A stretch of 64,000 nucleotides of DNA, taken from contig NZ_JADOBE010000006.1 of NCBI RefSeq assembly GCF_015637705.1, positions 78,420 to 142,419 of the forward strand, read 5' to 3'. This stretch comes from Pseudomonas sp. N040. GTDB taxonomy: Bacteria; Pseudomonadota; Gammaproteobacteria; Pseudomonadales; Pseudomonadaceae. The stretch's first letter is position 1, and each line of letters begins with the position of its first letter. The notes beneath the pieces were generated by a model. That model did not search any database, was not told the DNA's origin, and saw only the letters and a program-made list of their open reading frames with translations. This document shows positions 36,598 to 47,121 of the stretch, one piece after another. The translations under genes were made by a program, and so were the position numbers.

Positions 36598-37536
36598 ATG
36601 CCTGACACTCACACCGCCACCCGCACCACCGACTACCTGCAGGCCCTTGCCGACGGCTGGCTGCCGATCCGCGAAGTGGCCCGCCAGACCGGGGTGAACG
36701 CCGTTACCCTGCGCGCCTGGGAACGCCGCTATGGCCTGATCAAGCCGCAGCGCACGCCCAAGGGACACCGGCTGTACGACCAGCAGCAGGTAGCCAGGAT
36801 CAACCACATCCTCACCTGGCTGAACCGCGGCGTGGCCGTCAGCCAGGTCGGCCCGTTGCTGGAAAGCCGCGAGGTGCCCGTCGCCAGCGAGGACAGCCTG
36901 TGGAGCGAGGAACGCCTGCACCTGCAACAGGCCAGCATGCAGCTCGACGAACCGCAACTGGACGCGGTGTTCAACCGCATGCTCGCCCTGTACCCGGTGC
37001 GCACCCTGCTCGAACGCCTGCTGCTGCCACTGCTGCAGACCCTCGACCAGCGCTGGCAGGGACAGTTCGGCAGTCACATCGAACAGGTTTTCTTCCACTC
37101 CTGGCTGCGCAGCAAGCTCGGCGCACGGATCTATCACAACAACCGCCAGCAGCCCGGCAGGCGCCTGCTGCTGGTGAACCTGTGCGAGCGGCCGATGCAG
37201 CCGGAACTGTGGCTGACCGCGTGGCTGGCATCGAGCAACGGCCTGCCGATCGATGTCCTCGACTGGCCGGTACCGCTGGACGAACTCGGCCTGGCACTCG
37301 ACAGCCTGGCGCCGCCGGCGTTGCTCCTGTATGCCAGCCAGACCCTCGATACCCGGCGCCTGCAGCGGCATTTGTCACGCCTGGCCAGCAGCGGGGTAGC
37401 GGTGCTGCTGATCGGCTCGGCAGCCAGCATCCATGCCGACGAGCTGGGGGATATTCCCGGCCTGGACCTGGCCCCCTCGCCCCTGGCGGCGCTGCAGCAC
37501 TTGCAGGCGCTGGCCGGCGACGGAGAGCAGGCATGA
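36598..37536 (+). CDS. MerR-family regulator, LitR/CarH-like
   Basis: A 312-residue regulator. The N-terminal MerR helix-turn-helix has WLPIREVARQTGVNAVTLRAWERRYGLIKPQRTPKGHRLYD (residues about 20-60). The C-terminal half (about 100-300) resembles the helical plus cobalamin-type Rossmann modules of LitR/CarH, but I see no EXH/DXHXXG cobalamin-coordinating motif, so light sensing through bound B12 is unlikely. In P. putida, B12-independent LitR paralogues work with LOV proteins. Two bases separate it from the upstream stop, and its own stop overlaps the photolyase start (ATGA). Confidence 0.9.
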   Translation: MPDTHTATRTTDYLQALADGWLPIREVARQTGVNAVTLRAWERRYGLIKPQRTPKGHRLYDQQQVARINHILTWLNRGVAVSQVGPLLESREVPVASEDSLWSEERLHLQQASMQLDEPQLDAVFNRMLALYPVRTLLERLLLPLLQTLDQRWQGQFGSHIEQVFFHSWLRSKLGARIYHNNRQQPGRRLLLVNLCERPMQPELWLTAWLASSNGLPIDVLDWPVPLDELGLALDSLAPPALLLYASQTLDTRRLQRHLSRLASSGVAVLLIGSAASIHADELGDIPGLDLAPSPLAALQHLQALAGDGEQA

Positions 37537-38978
37537 CCCAGCTGCTCTGGCTGCGCAGCGACCTGCGCGTCACCGACAACACGGCGCTGTGCGCAGCCAT
37601 GGCCAGCGGCCCGACCCTGGCCGTGTACATCATCACGCCCGGGCAATGGCTGGCGCATGACGATGCCGCCTGCAAGGTCGACTTCTGGCTGCGCAACCTG
37701 GCCAGCCTGCGCGACGCCCTGGCCCGGCTCAATGTGCCGCTGCTGCTGCGCCAGTGCGACCGCTGGGACGAGGTTCCGGCAGTGCTGCTGCACGTCTGCA
37801 CGGAGCAGCAAGTGGCCGCGCTGCATTGCAATGCGGAATACGGCATTCATGAAGAGCGCCGCGACCAGGCCAGTGCCCGCCTGCTGGAACAGCACGGCAT
37901 CGGCTTTGCGGCGCACCTTGACCAGCTGCTGTTGCAGCCCGGCAGCTTGCTGACCCAGGCCGGCAATTACTTCCAGGTGTTCAGCCAGTTCCGCAAGGTC
38001 TGCCAGCAACGCCTGCACCGCTCGCTGCCCGCCTGCCTGCCCGCCCCGCCAGCGCAGGCGCCGCTGCCGCTGGCCAGCGACACAGTGCCTGCCAGCGTCC
38101 CAGGTTTTGCCGTGCCGGCAGAGTCCCTGCGCCTGCTGTGGCCGGCCGGCGAAGCGCAAGCGCAACGGCGCCTGCAGCAGTTTGCCGATGAACAGATGGA
38201 CGCCTATGACCGCCAGCGCGACCTGCCGGCCGTGCCCGGCACCAGCCAGCTGTCCGCCTATCTGGCCGCCGGGGTACTGTCGCCTCGGCAGTGCCTGCAT
38301 GCCGCGCTGCGGGTCAATCGCGGCGAGTTCGACAGCGGCAATCCCGGCGTCGTCTGCTGGGTCAACGAGCTGCTCTGGCGCGAGTTCTACAAGCACGTAC
38401 TGGTCGGTTATCCGCGGGTTTCGCGGCACCGCGCCTTCCGCGTGGAAACCGAATACCTCGGCTGGCGCCACGCGCCTGACGAACTGGCGGCCTGGCAGGA
38501 CGGCCGCACCGGCATTCCGCTGGTCGATGCCGCGATGCGCCAGTTGCGCGCCACCGGCTGGATGCACAACCGCCTGCGCATGGTAGTGGCCATGTTCCTG
38601 ACCAAGAACCTGCTGATCGACTGGCGCGAGGGCGAGCGTTTCTTCATGCGTCACTTGATCGATGGCGACCTGGCGGCCAACAACGGCGGCTGGCAATGGA
38701 GCGCCTCGACCGGCACCGATGCGGTGCCGTATTTCCGCCTCTTCAACCCGCTCAGCCAGGCGCAGCGCTTCGATGCCGAGGGCCGCTTCATCCGCCACTG
38801 GCTGCCGGAGCTGGCCGACCTCAGCGACCGTGACCTGCACAACCCGGCCGCACTCGGCGGGCTGTTCGGCGCGCTGGACTATCCACCCCCCATGGTTGAT
38901 CTGTCTGCTAGCCGCGAGCGCGCGCTGCAGGCGTTCAAACACCTGCCCAAGTTTCCCCGGGAGAGCCTGCATGTCTGA
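37533..38978 (+). CDS. phrB: Deoxyribodipyrimidine (CPD) photolyase
   Basis: Repairs UV-induced cyclobutane dimers using blue light. The 481-residue protein has the N-terminal antenna domain (LLWLRSDLRVTDNTAL) and the FAD-binding domain with LWREFYKHVLVGYPRV, GIPLVDAAMRQLRATGWMHNRLRMV and NGGWQWSASTGTDAVPYFRLFNP. The start ATG overlaps the MerR stop, so translation is coupled. The longer upstream frame is out of phase with MerR and rejected. Confidence 0.97.
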   Translation: MTQLLWLRSDLRVTDNTALCAAMASGPTLAVYIITPGQWLAHDDAACKVDFWLRNLASLRDALARLNVPLLLRQCDRWDEVPAVLLHVCTEQQVAALHCNAEYGIHEERRDQASARLLEQHGIGFAAHLDQLLLQPGSLLTQAGNYFQVFSQFRKVCQQRLHRSLPACLPAPPAQAPLPLASDTVPASVPGFAVPAESLRLLWPAGEAQAQRRLQQFADEQMDAYDRQRDLPAVPGTSQLSAYLAAGVLSPRQCLHAALRVNRGEFDSGNPGVVCWVNELLWREFYKHVLVGYPRVSRHRAFRVETEYLGWRHAPDELAAWQDGRTGIPLVDAAMRQLRATGWMHNRLRMVVAMFLTKNLLIDWREGERFFMRHLIDGDLAANNGGWQWSASTGTDAVPYFRLFNPLSQAQRFDAEGRFIRHWLPELADLSDRDLHNPAALGGLFGALDYPPPMVDLSASRERALQAFKHLPKFPRESLHV

Positions 38979-39405
38979 TTTCCTGCGCCAGTTCGCCAGC
39001 ACCTTTGCCGAACTGGACCACAGCAACCTGCACCGCCTGGGCGAGCTCTACAGCGAAGACGCGCTGTTCCGCGACCCGCTGCACGAGGTGCGCGGCCTGA
39101 GCAACCTGCGCCGCTACTTTGCCGAGCTGTACGCCAACGTCAGCGAGTTGCGCTTCGACTTTTACGGCTTTGACCACGTACTAAAAGGAGAAGGCGAAGG
39201 CGAAGGCTATCTGCGCTGGACCATGAGCTATCGCCATCCGCGCCTGAAAAACGGCCAGCTGATCCGCGTCGAAGGCTGCTCGCACCTGTTGTGGAACGGC
39301 AAGGTGCATCAGCACCGTGATTACTTTGACGCCGGCGCCCTGCTCTACGAAAACCTGCCGGTCATGGGTGCTGCCATTCGCTGGCTGAAACGGAGGCTCG
39401 CATGA
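38971..39405 (+). CDS. SnoaL/NTF2-like protein
   Basis: A 144-residue single-domain NTF2-like fold: FASTFAELDHSNLHRLGELYSEDALFRDPLHEVRGL, then RWTMSYRHPRLKNGQLIRVEG and a C-terminal RDYFDAGALLYENLPVMG. It overlaps the end of the photolyase gene by 8 bases and the SDR start by 4. Members of this family accompany photo-oxidative lipid-modification operons such as the ChrR-controlled one of Rhodobacter. Its role is unknown. Confidence 0.9.
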   Translation: MSDFLRQFASTFAELDHSNLHRLGELYSEDALFRDPLHEVRGLSNLRRYFAELYANVSELRFDFYGFDHVLKGEGEGEGYLRWTMSYRHPRLKNGQLIRVEGCSHLLWNGKVHQHRDYFDAGALLYENLPVMGAAIRWLKRRLA

Positions 39406-40181
39406 ACCGCGCAACCCAACGCATCTGGCTGACCGGCGCCAGCAGCGGCATCGGCCAGGCCCTGGCGATCGAGCTGCTGCAGCAGGGGCACCAACTGGCC
39501 CTCAGCGCCCGTCGCACGGAGCCGTTGCAGGCACTCGCCGAACGCTTTCCGGGGCAGGTACTGATCGCCGCGGGTGATCTGACCAGCATCGAACAGGTAC
39601 GCCGTATCGGCAGCCGCATCAGCCAGGCATGGGGGGCCCTGGACACGGTGATACTCAACGCCGGCAACTGTGAATATGTCGAAGCCCGCCACTTCGAAGC
39701 AGCCATGATTGAACGCGTGCTGCGCGCCAACCTGCTGTCGGCGGCCTACTGCATCGAAGCGGCTCTGCCGCTGCTGCGCCAGGGCACAAAACCCCACCTG
39801 GTGGCGGTCGGCAGCTCGGTCACCTATCTGCCCTTGCCGCGTTCGGCAGCCTATGGCGCATCCAAGGCCGGCCTGCGCTACCTGATGGAAAGCCTGCGGC
39901 TTGATCTGGCCAGCGAGGGGATTGCCGTGACCCTGGTCAGCCCCGGCTTTGTCGACACCCCGCTGACGCAAAAGAACGATTTTCCCATGCCGATGCGCTG
40001 GCCGGCCGCACGCGCCGCCCGATTGATCGCCCGGCGGCTGCCCCGGCAGCCGTATGAGATCGCCTTTCCGCTGCCGTTTATCTGCTCGTTGCGCCTGCTC
40101 GGCGCCATGCCGCTGTGCCTGCAGGTGGCCATCGGCAAACGCCTGGCGCGCTCGCCGGCCCCAGAGGAAGCAAACCCATGA
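39402..40181 (+). CDS. Short-chain dehydrogenase/reductase
   Basis: A 259-residue classical SDR with TGASSGIGQALAIELLQ as cofactor loop, LNAGN in place of NNAG, and the catalytic YGASKAG (Tyr/Lys). The C-terminal extension is hydrophobic and basic (PFICSLRLLGAMPLCLQVAIGKRL), suggesting membrane association. It overlaps both neighbours by 4 bases (ATGA), inside the photolyase operon. Confidence 0.92.
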   Translation: MNRATQRIWLTGASSGIGQALAIELLQQGHQLALSARRTEPLQALAERFPGQVLIAAGDLTSIEQVRRIGSRISQAWGALDTVILNAGNCEYVEARHFEAAMIERVLRANLLSAAYCIEAALPLLRQGTKPHLVAVGSSVTYLPLPRSAAYGASKAGLRYLMESLRLDLASEGIAVTLVSPGFVDTPLTQKNDFPMPMRWPAARAARLIARRLPRQPYEIAFPLPFICSLRLLGAMPLCLQVAIGKRLARSPAPEEANP

Positions 40182-41425
40182 AAATCGCCATCATCGGCAG
40201 CGGCATCGCCGGCCTGACCAGCGCCTACCTGCTCAACCGCAAGCACGCGATCACCCTGTTCGAGGCGGCTGACTGGATCGGTGGCCACACGCACACGGTG
40301 AATGTCAGCCTGCAGGGCCGCCCATACGCGGTGGACACCGGTTTCATCGTGTTCAACGACTGGACTTACCCGAATTTCATCCGCCTGCTCGAGCGCCTCG
40401 GCGTGGCGTCCAAACCCACCGAAATGAGCTTTTCGGTGAGCGATCCGCAGAGCGGCCTGGAATACAACGGCAACAACCTCAACAGCCTGTTCGCCCAGCG
40501 GCGCAACCTGCTGTCGCCGGGTTTCTGGGGCATGCTGCGCGACATCCTGCGCTTCAACCGGCAAGCCCAGCTGGACCTGCAGGAAGGCCGTATCGGCGCG
40601 GACATCACCCTCGGCGCCTACCTGCAGCGCAACGGCTACGGCGAGCGCTTCATGGCCCATTACATCGTGCCGATGGGCGCCGCCATCTGGTCGATGTCAC
40701 TGGCCGACATGCTCGGTTTTCCCCTGCAGTTCTTCGTGCGCTTCTTCAAGAACCACGGGTTGCTGTCGGTCAGCCAGCGGCCGCAGTGGCGGGTCATCGA
40801 GGGTGGCTCGAGTGCCTATATCCAGCCGCTGACCGCCAGCTTTGCCGAGCACATCCGCCTGAACTGCCCGGTCGAGCGGGTCGAGCGCCACGCCGACGGG
40901 GTCACCGTGACCAGCGCCGCCGGCAGCGAACACTTCGACCAGGTGATCTTTGCCTGCCACAGCGACCAGGCCCTGCGCCTGCTTGCCGCACCGAGCAGCG
41001 CGGAGCGCGAGATCCTCGGCGCCATGCGCTATGCAGACAACGACGTGGTGCTGCACACCGACACGCGCCTGCTGCCGGCGCGCAAACTGGCCTGGGCCAG
41101 CTGGAACTACCGGCTCGGCGGCAGTACCCGGCAACCCGCCGCCGTCACCTACAACATGAACATCCTGCAGGGCCTGCGCGCGCCGCAAACCCTGTGCGTC
41201 AGCCTGAACCAGACGCCGGCGATCGACCCGGCACAGATCCTCGCACGCTTCAGCTACGCCCATCCGCAGTACAGCCTGGCCGCCAGCGCCGCACAGGCCC
41301 GCTGGAGCGAAATCAGCGGCCAGCAGCACACGCATTTCTGCGGCGCCTACTGGGCCAGCGGCTTCCATGAGGACGGAGTCGTCAGTGCCCTGCGCGTGGC
41401 CGAACAGTTCGGAGAGCACTTGTGA
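40178..41425 (+). CDS. FAD-dependent amine-oxidase-like protein
   Basis: A 415-residue flavoprotein from the ATG at 40178. The FAD motif is KIAIIGSGIAGLTSAYLL, followed by FEAADWIGGHTHTV and DTGFIVFNDWTYPNFIRLLERLG; the C-terminal motif is CGAYWASGFHEDGVVSALRVAEQ. The same type of flavin oxidase sits beside a cfa-like methyltransferase in operons linked to furan fatty acid or singlet-oxygen response, so it may desaturate a membrane fatty acid. That assignment is inferred from synteny. Confidence 0.9.
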   Translation: MKIAIIGSGIAGLTSAYLLNRKHAITLFEAADWIGGHTHTVNVSLQGRPYAVDTGFIVFNDWTYPNFIRLLERLGVASKPTEMSFSVSDPQSGLEYNGNNLNSLFAQRRNLLSPGFWGMLRDILRFNRQAQLDLQEGRIGADITLGAYLQRNGYGERFMAHYIVPMGAAIWSMSLADMLGFPLQFFVRFFKNHGLLSVSQRPQWRVIEGGSSAYIQPLTASFAEHIRLNCPVERVERHADGVTVTSAAGSEHFDQVIFACHSDQALRLLAAPSSAEREILGAMRYADNDVVLHTDTRLLPARKLAWASWNYRLGGSTRQPAAVTYNMNILQGLRAPQTLCVSLNQTPAIDPAQILARFSYAHPQYSLAASAAQARWSEISGQQHTHFCGAYWASGFHEDGVVSALRVAEQFGEHL

Positions 41426-42234
41426 ACCAGCCCCTGCACAGCGCGCTGTACCACGGCAGCATCGGCCACCGGCGCTTTGCCCCGCGGCTGCACGCCTTCA
41501 CTTACCGCATCGGCATGCTCTACCTGGACCTGGATGAGCAGGAGGCATTGTTCGCCCTGTCGCCGCTGGCCGGACGCGGGCGCTTCGCCGCCTTCGGCTT
41601 TCGCGAAACCGACTACCTGCCGCAGTTCACCCGCGCCGGCATGCCGCTGCGCGAGGCGGTGCAGCGGCGCCTGGCCGAGGCGCTCGGACGCAACATCGAC
41701 GGCCCGGTACGCCTGCTCACCCAGCCGCGCAGCTGGGGCCTGGCGTTCAATCCGGCGAGTTTCTTCTACTGTTTCGATCGCGAGGAACAGCTGCAGGCAA
41801 TTCTCTGCGAAGTCAGCAACACGCCCTGGGGCGAACGCTACCACTACGTGATGCCGGTCAACGGCACGGCGCCCCGGCAGTTTGCCGTGGCCAAGGGCCT
41901 GCATGTGTCGCCGTTCCTGCCGCGTGACCTGGAACACCGCATGCGTTTCAGCCCGCCGCAGCAGCGCCTGGGCATCCATATCGAGGACTGGCAGGGCGAG
42001 CTGCGCCTGTTCGACGCCAGCCTCAGCCTGACCCGCCAGCCGCTGACGCGCAGCAACCTGCACCGGCATCTGCTGGCCTTCCCGTGGATGACCGCCAAGA
42101 CCGGCCTGTCGATTTACTGGCAGGCCCTGCGCCTGCTGCTCAAACGCATCCCGTTGTTCAACCACCAGGCGGCCAGCGGCGAATACCGCGTCGCCGCCGT
42201 CAAACCCCAGGAGCCCGCCCATGAAAAGCGCTAG
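41422..42234 (+). CDS. DUF1365 family protein
   Basis: A 270-residue protein with the family start SALYHGSIGHRRFAPRLHAFTYRIGMLYLDLDE and RSWGLAFNPASFFYCFDR, then MPVNGTAPRQFAVAKGLHVSPF. The start is a GTG at 41422 that overlaps the preceding stop as GTGA. DUF1365 members lie almost always between a flavin oxidase and a cyclopropane-synthase-like gene, as here; their reaction is unknown to me. Confidence 0.93.
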   Translation: MNQPLHSALYHGSIGHRRFAPRLHAFTYRIGMLYLDLDEQEALFALSPLAGRGRFAAFGFRETDYLPQFTRAGMPLREAVQRRLAEALGRNIDGPVRLLTQPRSWGLAFNPASFFYCFDREEQLQAILCEVSNTPWGERYHYVMPVNGTAPRQFAVAKGLHVSPFLPRDLEHRMRFSPPQQRLGIHIEDWQGELRLFDASLSLTRQPLTRSNLHRHLLAFPWMTAKTGLSIYWQALRLLLKRIPLFNHQAASGEYRVAAVKPQEPAHEKR

Positions 42235-43504
42235 CCTCGTTGCCAAATATTCCCTGCTCAGCCAGAGCGGACTGGCTGCCGGCCTGTTGCGCCGCACGGT
42301 GTTGCGCCAGCTGGCACAGCTGCGTCACGGCCATCTGCGCATCCTGGAAAACGGCGAACTGCTGCAGTTCGGCGACCCGGCGAGTGACCTGCAGGGCGAG
42401 ATCGAAGTGCTCGACCCGGCGCTGTGGAGCATGGTCGCCGGCAGCGGCTCGGTAGGCGCCGGCGAAGCCTATATCCACGGTTACTGGCGCAGCGCCGACC
42501 TGACTGCGGTGATCCGCGTGTTCGTCAGCAACCTCGACGTGCTGGACGGCATGGAAGGTGGCCTGGCGCTGCTCGGGCGGCCGCTGCTCAAGGCCTTGCA
42601 CTGGCTCAACCGCAATACCCGCCAGGGCTCGCAAAAGAACATTGCCGCCCACTACGATCTGGGCAACGACCTGTTCGAACAGTTTCTCGACCCGACCATG
42701 ATGTACTCGGCGGCGATGTTCCGCAGTGACGACGACACACTGGAACAGGCCCAACTGAACAAGCTTGAACGGATCTGCCAGAAACTCGACCTCAAGCCCG
42801 GCGACCACCTGCTGGAAATCGGTACCGGCTGGGGCAGCATGGCACTCTATGCGGCCTCCCATTACGGCTGCCGGGTGACCACCACCACCCTGTCCCAGGA
42901 GCAGTTTGCCTACACCCAGCAGCGCATCGAGGCACAGGGCCTGCAGGAGCGCGTCACCCTGCTGCTGCGCGACTACCGCGACCTCGACGGCCAGTACGAC
43001 AAGCTGGTGTCGATCGAGATGATCGAGGCGGTCGGCCACCGGTTTCTGCCGACCTACTTCAAGCAGTGCGCACAGCTGCTCAAGCCCGACGGCCTGATGC
43101 TGCTGCAGGCCATCACCATCCGCGACCAGCGCTACGAGCAGGCCAAGCATTCGGTGGATTTCATCCAGCGCTATATCTTCCCCGGCGGCGCGCTGCCTTC
43201 GGTGAACGAGATGCTGGCGGTGATCAGCGCCGACACCGACATGAACCTGCACCACATGGAGGATTTCGGCCTGCACTACGCGCGCACGCTGAAACTCTGG
43301 CATGACAACTTCAAGCGGGCGCACAGCAACCTGCAGCAACTGGGCTATGACAACACCTTCATGCGCCTGTGGGAGTTCTACCTGTGCTACTGCGAGGGCG
43401 GCTTTCGCGAGCGCAGCATCGGTACGGCGCAACTGCTGCTGGCCAAACCCCAGGCACGGCCGGCACCCTTGCTCGGCCATTTCAAGGACTCAACCAGAGC
43501 ATGA
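42221..43504 (+). CDS. Cyclopropane-fatty-acid-synthase-like SAM methyltransferase
   Basis: A 427-residue CfaS-family enzyme that transfers a methyl or methylene group to unsaturated phospholipid chains. The N-terminal lipid domain is followed by the SAM fold: IAAHYDLGNDLFEQFLDPTMMYS, HLLEIGTGWGSMALYAA, TTLSQEQFAYTQQRI and the EMIEAVGHRFLPTYF catalytic region; QRYIFPGGALPSVNEM is also typical. It overlaps the DUF1365 gene by 14 bases. With the flavin oxidase it may form furan- or methyl-branched fatty acids under light stress (inference). Confidence 0.94.
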   Translation: MKSASLVAKYSLLSQSGLAAGLLRRTVLRQLAQLRHGHLRILENGELLQFGDPASDLQGEIEVLDPALWSMVAGSGSVGAGEAYIHGYWRSADLTAVIRVFVSNLDVLDGMEGGLALLGRPLLKALHWLNRNTRQGSQKNIAAHYDLGNDLFEQFLDPTMMYSAAMFRSDDDTLEQAQLNKLERICQKLDLKPGDHLLEIGTGWGSMALYAASHYGCRVTTTTLSQEQFAYTQQRIEAQGLQERVTLLLRDYRDLDGQYDKLVSIEMIEAVGHRFLPTYFKQCAQLLKPDGLMLLQAITIRDQRYEQAKHSVDFIQRYIFPGGALPSVNEMLAVISADTDMNLHHMEDFGLHYARTLKLWHDNFKRAHSNLQQLGYDNTFMRLWEFYLCYCEGGFRERSIGTAQLLLAKPQARPAPLLGHFKDSTRA

Positions 43505-44007
43505 ACAAACTGCTGGTTAACGCTGTACTGTTCCAGGCCGGCTGGTTCGCCTGCGTTTTTGCCGCAAGCCAGAGCTGGCTGCTGGCAGTGCCATTGCTGG
43601 TGCTGCTGGTGCATTTTCTCTGGACCTGCAGTTGGCGCGCCGAGGGCCGCCTGGTGGCCAGCGTGATGCTGTTCGGTTGTGTGCTCGACACCTTCCTGCT
43701 CAACCTGGGGGTGCTGGATTTCGGCAGCGACAGCCCCTTGCTGCCGGCCTGGATGGCGCTGCTCTGGGCACTACTCGGCACCACGCTGAATCACAGCCTG
43801 CGTTGGAGCGCCACGCCCTGGTGGCGCGCCAGCCTGCTCGGCGCCCTCGGCGGCAGCCTGTCCTACCTGGGGGGCGGCAAACTGGCGGGAGTCAGCTTCC
43901 CCCATGGCGAGACCGCCACGCTGATCCTGCTGGCACTGATCTGGGCCGGCGTGCTGCCGCTGCTGCATGGCTTTGCGCGGTTGTACCGGCAAGATCCGTC
44001 CCGGTAA
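43501..44007 (+). CDS. DUF2878 inner-membrane protein
   Basis: A 168-residue hydrophobic protein with about five membrane segments (LLVNAVLFQAGWFACVFAAS; LLAVPLLVLLVHFLWTC; LVASVMLFGCVLDTFLLNLGVL; WMALLWALLGTTLN; ATLILLALIWAGVLPLLHGF). The ATG overlaps the cfa stop (ATGA). DUF2878 closes many such operons. Function unknown. Confidence 0.9.
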   Translation: MNKLLVNAVLFQAGWFACVFAASQSWLLAVPLLVLLVHFLWTCSWRAEGRLVASVMLFGCVLDTFLLNLGVLDFGSDSPLLPAWMALLWALLGTTLNHSLRWSATPWWRASLLGALGGSLSYLGGGKLAGVSFPHGETATLILLALIWAGVLPLLHGFARLYRQDPSR

Positions 44008-44010
44008 TAG

Positions 44011-44073
44011 TGTAGGAGCCAGCTTGCTGGCGATGCTTTTCACCCACCCAATCGCCAGCAAGCTGGCTCCTAC
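44011..44073. repeat. Inverted REP pair GTAGGAGCCAGCTTGCTGGCGAT
   Basis: Two arms in opposite orientation, separated by about 17 bases. It is the same family as 9702-9765 and the last repeat of this kind before the accessory region on the right. Confidence 0.88.
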
Positions 44074-44222
44074 GACAATCGCGGTGTTTAACCCGGGCGT
44101 CCCACTCAATTGGGGCGGAGCACTGGTCGCGGCGTGATTGCAACCAATCCATCTGCTCAATAGCGCTGGACGTTGATATGCGCTGGTGGCATAGAAGCCC
44201 ATCGCCATTAAAGGACCGCGCC

Positions 44223-45656
44223 ATGTCACTCCGCCCTTGCACTGTAGTGTCCCGTTTCGCCGCCCTGCTGCTGGGCGGCATCCTGCTGGCCGGCTGCAGC
44301 CCGCGCGATGACCTGCCCGGCCTGCTGGAAACCCGCGAGATTGCCGAGCAGGGCCTGATCTACGGCGTGCCGATCGTCACCAACTACGCCATCACCTACG
44401 GCGCCACCGATCCGCAGTCGGCCACCTTCCGCGCGCCTTACAACCAGCTGCTGAATACACGCCAGCTGCTGACCTGGGAAAGCCGCACCATCGTCACCCC
44501 CAACAGCGACACGCTCTACTCCACCGCCTGGCTGGACCTGCGCGCCGAGCCGATCGTGCTGACAGTGCCGCAGGTGCCCGACGGCCGCTACTACTCGGTC
44601 CAGCTGATCGACGCCAGCACCAACAACTACGGCATCTTCGGCAGCCGCGCCACCGGCAACGGGCCCGGCGACTTCCTGGTCGTCGGCCCCGACTGGCAGG
44701 GTGAAACACCCGCAGGCATCCGCGAGGTGTACCGCTGCGGCAGCCAGTTCTCTTTCGCCCTGTTCCGCACCCAGCTGTTCAACCCCGCCGACATCGACAA
44801 CGTCATCCGGGTGCAGGACGGCTACCGGGTCAGGCCGCTGTCCGCCTACCTGCAGCAACCCGCAGCAGCCGCCGCGCCCAAGGTGGATTTCCCGGCCATC
44901 GACCGCGACCTGGCAAAGCAGAAATTCTTCGAGTACCTGGACTTCGCCCTGCAGTTCATCCCGCCCAGCCCCTGGGAAAAGGACATCCGCAGCCAGCTGG
45001 CGCGCATCGGGGTCGGCCCGGACAAACGCTTCGCCTTCACCGAGCTGCCCTGGCTGCACAGGCTGGCGGTGCTGTGGGGCATGAAGCGCGGCAGCGACCG
45101 CCTGGAAGCCTCGCTCAAGGCAACGGGCAACCAGGTCAATGGCTGGCATATCGGCCAACTGGCCGGCGGCTCGATTGCCGACTACCAGGACAACTGGCTG
45201 TTGCGCGCGCAGGTGACCAAGGCCGGGATCTACGCGCTGGATTCGCTCGAAGCCATGTATCCGCTGACCCGCAGCCTGGCCGATGGCACGCCGCTGGACA
45301 CCGGCAAGCACCGCTACAGCCTGACCTTCAAGGTCGGCGAGTTGCCGCCGGTGAATGCCTTCTGGTCGGTCACCCTGTACGACAGCGAATCGCAGTACCT
45401 GGTGAAGAACCCGATCAACCGCTACCTGATCAACTCGCCGATGCTGCCGCAGCTGAAGAAGAATGCCGACGGCTCGATCACCCTGTACATCCAGCAGGAC
45501 TCGCCCGGCCCCGCGCGCGAAAGCAACTGGCTGCCGGGACCGGACGGCCCGATCTACCTGGTGATGCGCCTGTACTGGCCGAAAACCACAGCGCCCTCGA
45601 TTTTTCCCGCAGGCCACGGCAGCTGGCAGCCGCCGGCGCTGCAGCTCGAGCAGTAA
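44223..45656 (+). CDS. DUF1254/DUF1214 lipoprotein
   Basis: A 477-residue protein. The signal peptide ends in a lipobox (GGILLAGCSPRDD), so lipid anchoring is expected. DUF1254 (GLIYGVPIVTNYAITYG, DTLYSTAWLDLRAEPIVLTVPQ) lies in the N-terminal half, and DUF1214 (YSLTFKVGELPPVNAFWSVTLYD, NRYLINSPMLPQLKKNADGS) in the C-terminal part. The ATG at 44223 gives a proper signal peptide, whereas the upstream frame does not. These proteins are widespread in the envelope but without known activity. Confidence 0.92.
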   Translation: MSLRPCTVVSRFAALLLGGILLAGCSPRDDLPGLLETREIAEQGLIYGVPIVTNYAITYGATDPQSATFRAPYNQLLNTRQLLTWESRTIVTPNSDTLYSTAWLDLRAEPIVLTVPQVPDGRYYSVQLIDASTNNYGIFGSRATGNGPGDFLVVGPDWQGETPAGIREVYRCGSQFSFALFRTQLFNPADIDNVIRVQDGYRVRPLSAYLQQPAAAAAPKVDFPAIDRDLAKQKFFEYLDFALQFIPPSPWEKDIRSQLARIGVGPDKRFAFTELPWLHRLAVLWGMKRGSDRLEASLKATGNQVNGWHIGQLAGGSIADYQDNWLLRAQVTKAGIYALDSLEAMYPLTRSLADGTPLDTGKHRYSLTFKVGELPPVNAFWSVTLYDSESQYLVKNPINRYLINSPMLPQLKKNADGSITLYIQQDSPGPARESNWLPGPDGPIYLVMRLYWPKTTAPSIFPAGHGSWQPPALQLEQ

Positions 45657-45784
45657 GCCCGCCGCCCCGGGGCAAACCCGGGGCTGGCAATTGTGACCGG
45701 GGTCGCTGCACCGGCTTGCATTCGTAAAGTAATTGCAACAGTATCGAACGGCATTCCGAACGGACTAGCTAATCAGTTGCCTGA

Positions 45785-46918
<1,134 letters not shown>

Positions 46919-46933
46919 GCCCCGCGCAACAAC

Positions 46934-46964
46934 AAAAAGGCCAGCGCTCAGCGCTGGCCTTTTT
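46934..46964 (+). terminator. Intrinsic terminator after the polyamine-binding protein gene
   Basis: AAAAAGGCCAGCGC, loop TCA, GCGCTGGCCTTTTT: a perfect GC-rich stem flanked by A and T tracts, 15 bases beyond the stop codon. Confidence 0.95.
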
Positions 46965-47121
46965 GCTTGGGCCTCAATCAGTCAGGAACGGCAAAATGGC
47001 GTGGCTCGTGAATAACGAGATGCTTGAGGGCAGAAAACGACCCGAAGCAGTCGCTGGTGATAGCGTGCAATAAAGTCAGCCGCTCTGAAGCGGCTACGAA
47101 GTTAGTGGCGATTCACAGCCT

